Assembly (NCBI RefSeq): GCF_000285295.1
Contig: NZ_CADP01000028.1
Span: 1 to 35,000, forward strand
Source of the DNA: Komagataeibacter europaeus LMG 18890
GTDB lineage: Bacteria; Pseudomonadota; Alphaproteobacteria; Acetobacterales; Acetobacteraceae
DNA: 35,000 nucleotides
Direction of reading: 5' to 3'
Within the stretch, counting starts at the first letter, position 1; each line of letters opens with the position of its first letter. Both the position numbers and the translations under genes were made by a program. This document shows positions 32,592-35,000 of this stretch, piece by piece. The notes below the pieces were generated by a model. It was not told where the DNA came from. It searched no databases and saw nothing but the letters and a program-made list of their open reading frames with translations.

Positions 32592-35000
32592 ATGAATATC
32601 GAGAAATTTACAGAACGGTCGCGCGGCTTCCTGCAGGCAGCACAGACCATTGCCATGCGGGACTACAACCAGCAGTTGACGCCGGAGCACCTGCTCAAGG
32701 CCCTGCTGGATGATGATCAGGGGGCGGCTGCCGCCCTGATCCGCGCAGCCGGTGGGCAGGTTCCCGCCATTACGGCGGCGAATGAAGCGGCTCTTGCCAA
32801 GCTGCCCAAAGTACAGGGCGGTGGCGCGGGTCAGCCCAGTGCCACGGGCGAACTGGTGCGCGTACTGGATGCGGCCGAACAGGCAGCCCAGAAGGCGGGT
32901 GACGGATATGTGGCGCAGGACCGCCTGCTGGCCGCCATCGCCGCGTCCGAGACCCCGGCCGGTCAGGCCCTGCGTGCAGGGGGTGCGACGCCGCAGGCGC
33001 TGGAAAAAGCCATTGCCACCATCCGCAAGGGACGCACCGTGGATAGCGAAAACGCAGAAGCCAATTTTGACGCGCTGAAGAAATATGCCCGTGACGTGAC
33101 CGAGGTTGCGCTGCAGGGCAAGCTGGACCCCGTGATCGGTCGTGACGAGGAAATCCGCCGCGCCATTCAGGTCCTTGCCCGCCGCAGCAAGAACAACCCC
33201 GTCCTGATCGGTGAGCCGGGTGTGGGCAAGACCGCCATCGTCGAAGGGCTGGCGCAGCGTATCGTCAATGGTGATGTGCCCGAAGCGCTGAAGAACAAGA
33301 AGCTGCTCTCGCTCGACATGGGCGCGCTGGTCGCCGGTGCGAAGTTCCGTGGTGAGTTCGAGGAACGGCTGAAGGCGGTCCTGAAGGAAATCGAGTCGGC
33401 TGAAGGCCAGATCATCCTGTTCATCGACGAAATGCACACCCTTGTGGGTGCAGGCCGCAGTGATGGCGCGATGGATGCCTCCAACCTGATCAAGCCGGAA
33501 CTGGCCCGTGGCGTGCTGCATTGTATCGGCGCCACGACGCTGGATGAATACCGCAAGTATATCGAGAAGGATGCGGCCCTGGCCCGCCGGTTCCAGCCGG
33601 TCTATGTGGGTGAGCCGACGGTGGCCGACACCATCTCCATCCTGCGCGGGATCAAGGAAAAATACGAACTCCATCATGGTATCCGTATTTCCGATAACGC
33701 GCTGGTGGCGGCGGCGACGCTGTCCAACCGCTACATCACCGATCGCTTCCTGCCCGACAAGGCCATTGACCTTGTGGATGAGGCTGCAAGCCGTCTGCGT
33801 ATGCAGATCGACAGCAAGCCCGAGGAGCTTGATGAACTCGATCGTCGCCTGATCCAGCTCAAGATCGAACGCGAAGCCATCCGCAAGGAAGACGACGCGG
33901 CCAGCAAGGAACGTCTGGTCAAGCTGGAAGCCGAACTGTCGGAACTGCAGGAAAAGTCCGATGCCCTGACCGCTGCCTGGCATGCTGAAAAGGACCGCGT
34001 CAACGCGGTGCAGAAGCTGCAGGAAGACATGGACCAGGTCCGTTCGGATATCGAGATCGCCCAGCGCAAGGGGGATCTGGGCCGTGCATCGGAACTGATG
34101 TACAGCCGCCTGCCGCAGCTTCAGGCCCAGATTGCCAAGGCGCAGGAAGAAGCTGACCAGATCAGCAAGGGCGATGGCATGGTCAGCGATACCGTGACCG
34201 ATCAGGGCATTGCCGCTGTCGTGTCGCGCTGGACCGGCGTGCCGGTGGACCGGATGCTGGAAGGTGAACGCGCCAAGCTGCTGCGCATGGAAGACGAACT
34301 GCGCAAGAGCGTGGTGGGGCAGGAACCTGCCCTCAAGGCAGTGTCGAACGCCGTGCGCCGTGCCCGCGCCGGGCTGCAGGATCCCAACCGTCCCATCGGT
34401 TCGTTCCTGTTCCTTGGCCCGACGGGTGTGGGCAAGACGGAACTGTGCAAGGCGCTGGCCCGCTTCCTGTTCGATGACGAGAAGGCCCTGCTGCGTATCG
34501 ACATGAGTGAGTTCATGGAGAAGCACGCGGTTGCCCGTCTGGTCGGTGCCCCTCCCGGTTATGTCGGGTATGAGGAAGGTGGCGTACTGACCGAAGCGGT
34601 TCGCCGCAGGCCCTATCAGGTCATCCTGTTCGATGAGGTCGAGAAGGCGCATGAAGATGTCTTCAACATCCTGCTGCAGGTGCTTGATGATGGCCGCCTG
34701 ACGGATGGACAGGGACGCACGGTTGATTTCCGCAATACCCTGATCGTGCTGACCAGCAACCTCGGTTCTGACGTGCTGGCCCATCTGCCGGACGGGGAAT
34801 CGGTCGAAAGCGTGCGGCCCGAAGTCATGCAGGTCGTGCGCAATCACTTCCGGCCTGAGTTCCTCAACCGTCTGGATGAGATCATCCTGTTCTCCCGTCT
34901 GCAGAAGGCGGATATGGGCAAGATCGTGGAAATCCAGATCGGTCGTCTGCGCAAGCTGCTGGATGAGCGCAACATCCAGCTGCGCCTGGACAAGGGCGGC
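32592..35000 (+). CDS. clpB: ATP-dependent disaggregase ClpB (3' end outside window)
   Basis: The first 803 codons of a gene normally ~860-870 codons long; it runs off the window edge. It is a hexameric AAA+ chaperone that works with DnaK to dissolve protein aggregates. The N-domain (~1-145) begins [21 protein letters not shown]1 has Walker A GEPGVGKT, Walker [11 protein letters not shown] and [22 protein letters not shown]. The coiled-coil M domain (~400-530) includes [19 protein letters not shown]2 has Walker [10 protein letters not shown], Walker [12 protein letters not shown] and the pore loop [20 protein letters not shown] precedes the ATG. The presence of the M domain separates it from ClpA. 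Confidence 0.97.
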   Translation, partial: MNIEKFTERSRGFLQAAQTIAMRDYNQQLTPEHLLKALLDDDQGAAAALIRAAGGQVPAITAANEAALAKLPKVQGGGAGQPSATGELVRVLDAAEQAAQKAGDGYVAQDRLLAAIAASETPAGQALRAGGATPQALEKAIATIRKGRTVDSENAEANFDALKKYARDVTEVALQGKLDPVIGRDEEIRRAIQVLARRSKNNPVLIGEPGVGKTAIVEGLAQRIVNGDVPEALKNKKLLSLDMGALVAGAKFRGEFEERLKAVLKEIESAEGQIILFIDEMHTLVGAGRSDGAMDASNLIKPELARGVLHCIGATTLDEYRKYIEKDAALARRFQPVYVGEPTVADTISILRGIKEKYELHHGIRISDNALVAAATLSNRYITDRFLPDKAIDLVDEAASRLRMQIDSKPEELDELDRRLIQLKIEREAIRKEDDAASKERLVKLEAELSELQEKSDALTAAWHAEKDRVNAVQKLQEDMDQVRSDIEIAQRKGDLGRASELMYSRLPQLQAQIAKAQEEADQISKGDGMVSDTVTDQGIAAVVSRWTGVPVDRMLEGERAKLLRMEDELRKSVVGQEPALKAVSNAVRRARAGLQDPNRPIGSFLFLGPTGVGKTELCKALARFLFDDEKALLRIDMSEFMEKHAVARLVGAPPGYVGYEEGGVLTEAVRRRPYQVILFDEVEKAHEDVFNILLQVLDDGRLTDGQGRTVDFRNTLIVLTSNLGSDVLAHLPDGESVESVRPEVMQVVRNHFRPEFLNRLDEIILFSRLQKADMGKIVEIQIGRLRKLLDERNIQLRLDKGG

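Noticed and set aside
32397-34847. 816-codon open frame on the minus strand
   Set aside because: It is the antisense shadow of clpB, whose GC3-rich codons keep the opposite frame open; the plus-strand product is unmistakable ClpB.

Overview
The window looks like chromosome of an acetic acid bacterium (Acetobacteraceae, most likely Komagataeibacter or Gluconacetobacter). This is inferred from high GC with strong GC3 bias, protein character, a serB / miaA / ilvB-ilvN-ilvC block, an IS5-type transposase end, and a nested-palindrome intergenic repeat that I recall from these genomes. No database search was possible.

Layout. 1-0.35 kb: 3' end of an IS5-family transposase. 0.48-13 kb: an accessory catabolic and uptake region. 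It holds a TonB-dependent receptor, an amino-acid-type ABC importer whose binding protein and permease are one polypeptide, a LysR regulator, and a divergent pair (DDAH/arginine-deiminase-fold enzyme and M20 carbamoylase-type hydrolase). Next come an NYN-OST-HTH protein and a three-gene unit: xylose-isomerase-like TIM barrel, IPNS-type 2-oxoglutarate/Fe(II) oxygenase and adducin-type class II aldolase. 13.1 kb: tRNA-Leu(TAA). 13.4-16.8 kb: an Aae-like efflux operon on the minus strand (MarR, DUF1656, HlyD/AaeA, NodT-type outer-membrane lipoprotein) with no FUSC/AaeB permease. 17-17.7 kb: a YqjD/YqjE-like pair. 17.8-20.5 kb: a PotABCD-like ABC operon in which the ATPase has lost every catalytic motif and the permease is about half length. 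20.5-25.5 kb: housekeeping genes (YcgN-like, YgjP-like, NAD kinase, nitrilase-family amidase, CDF transporter, serB). 25.5-30.2 kb: miaA and the branched-chain amino acid genes ilvB, ilvN and ilvC, with a possible attenuator before ilvB and a strong terminator after ilvC. 30.3-32.3 kb: FAH-family hydrolase and aldo/keto reductase. 32.6 kb to the end: clpB, truncated by the window edge, behind a sigma-32-like promoter.

How the genes may work together. The deiminase-fold enzyme can convert a guanidino group to a ureido group, and the M20 enzyme can hydrolyse a ureido (N-carbamoyl) group. With the adjacent amino-acid importer and LysR regulator this suggests uptake and stepwise breakdown of a guanidino compound. 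The TIM barrel, oxygenase and adducin-type protein are probably a second small pathway of unknown substrate. The most unusual object is the 17.8-20.5 kb operon: intact reading frames, correct gene order and translational coupling, but a catalytically dead ABC ATPase and a shortened permease. It is either a repurposed system or a slowly decaying one.
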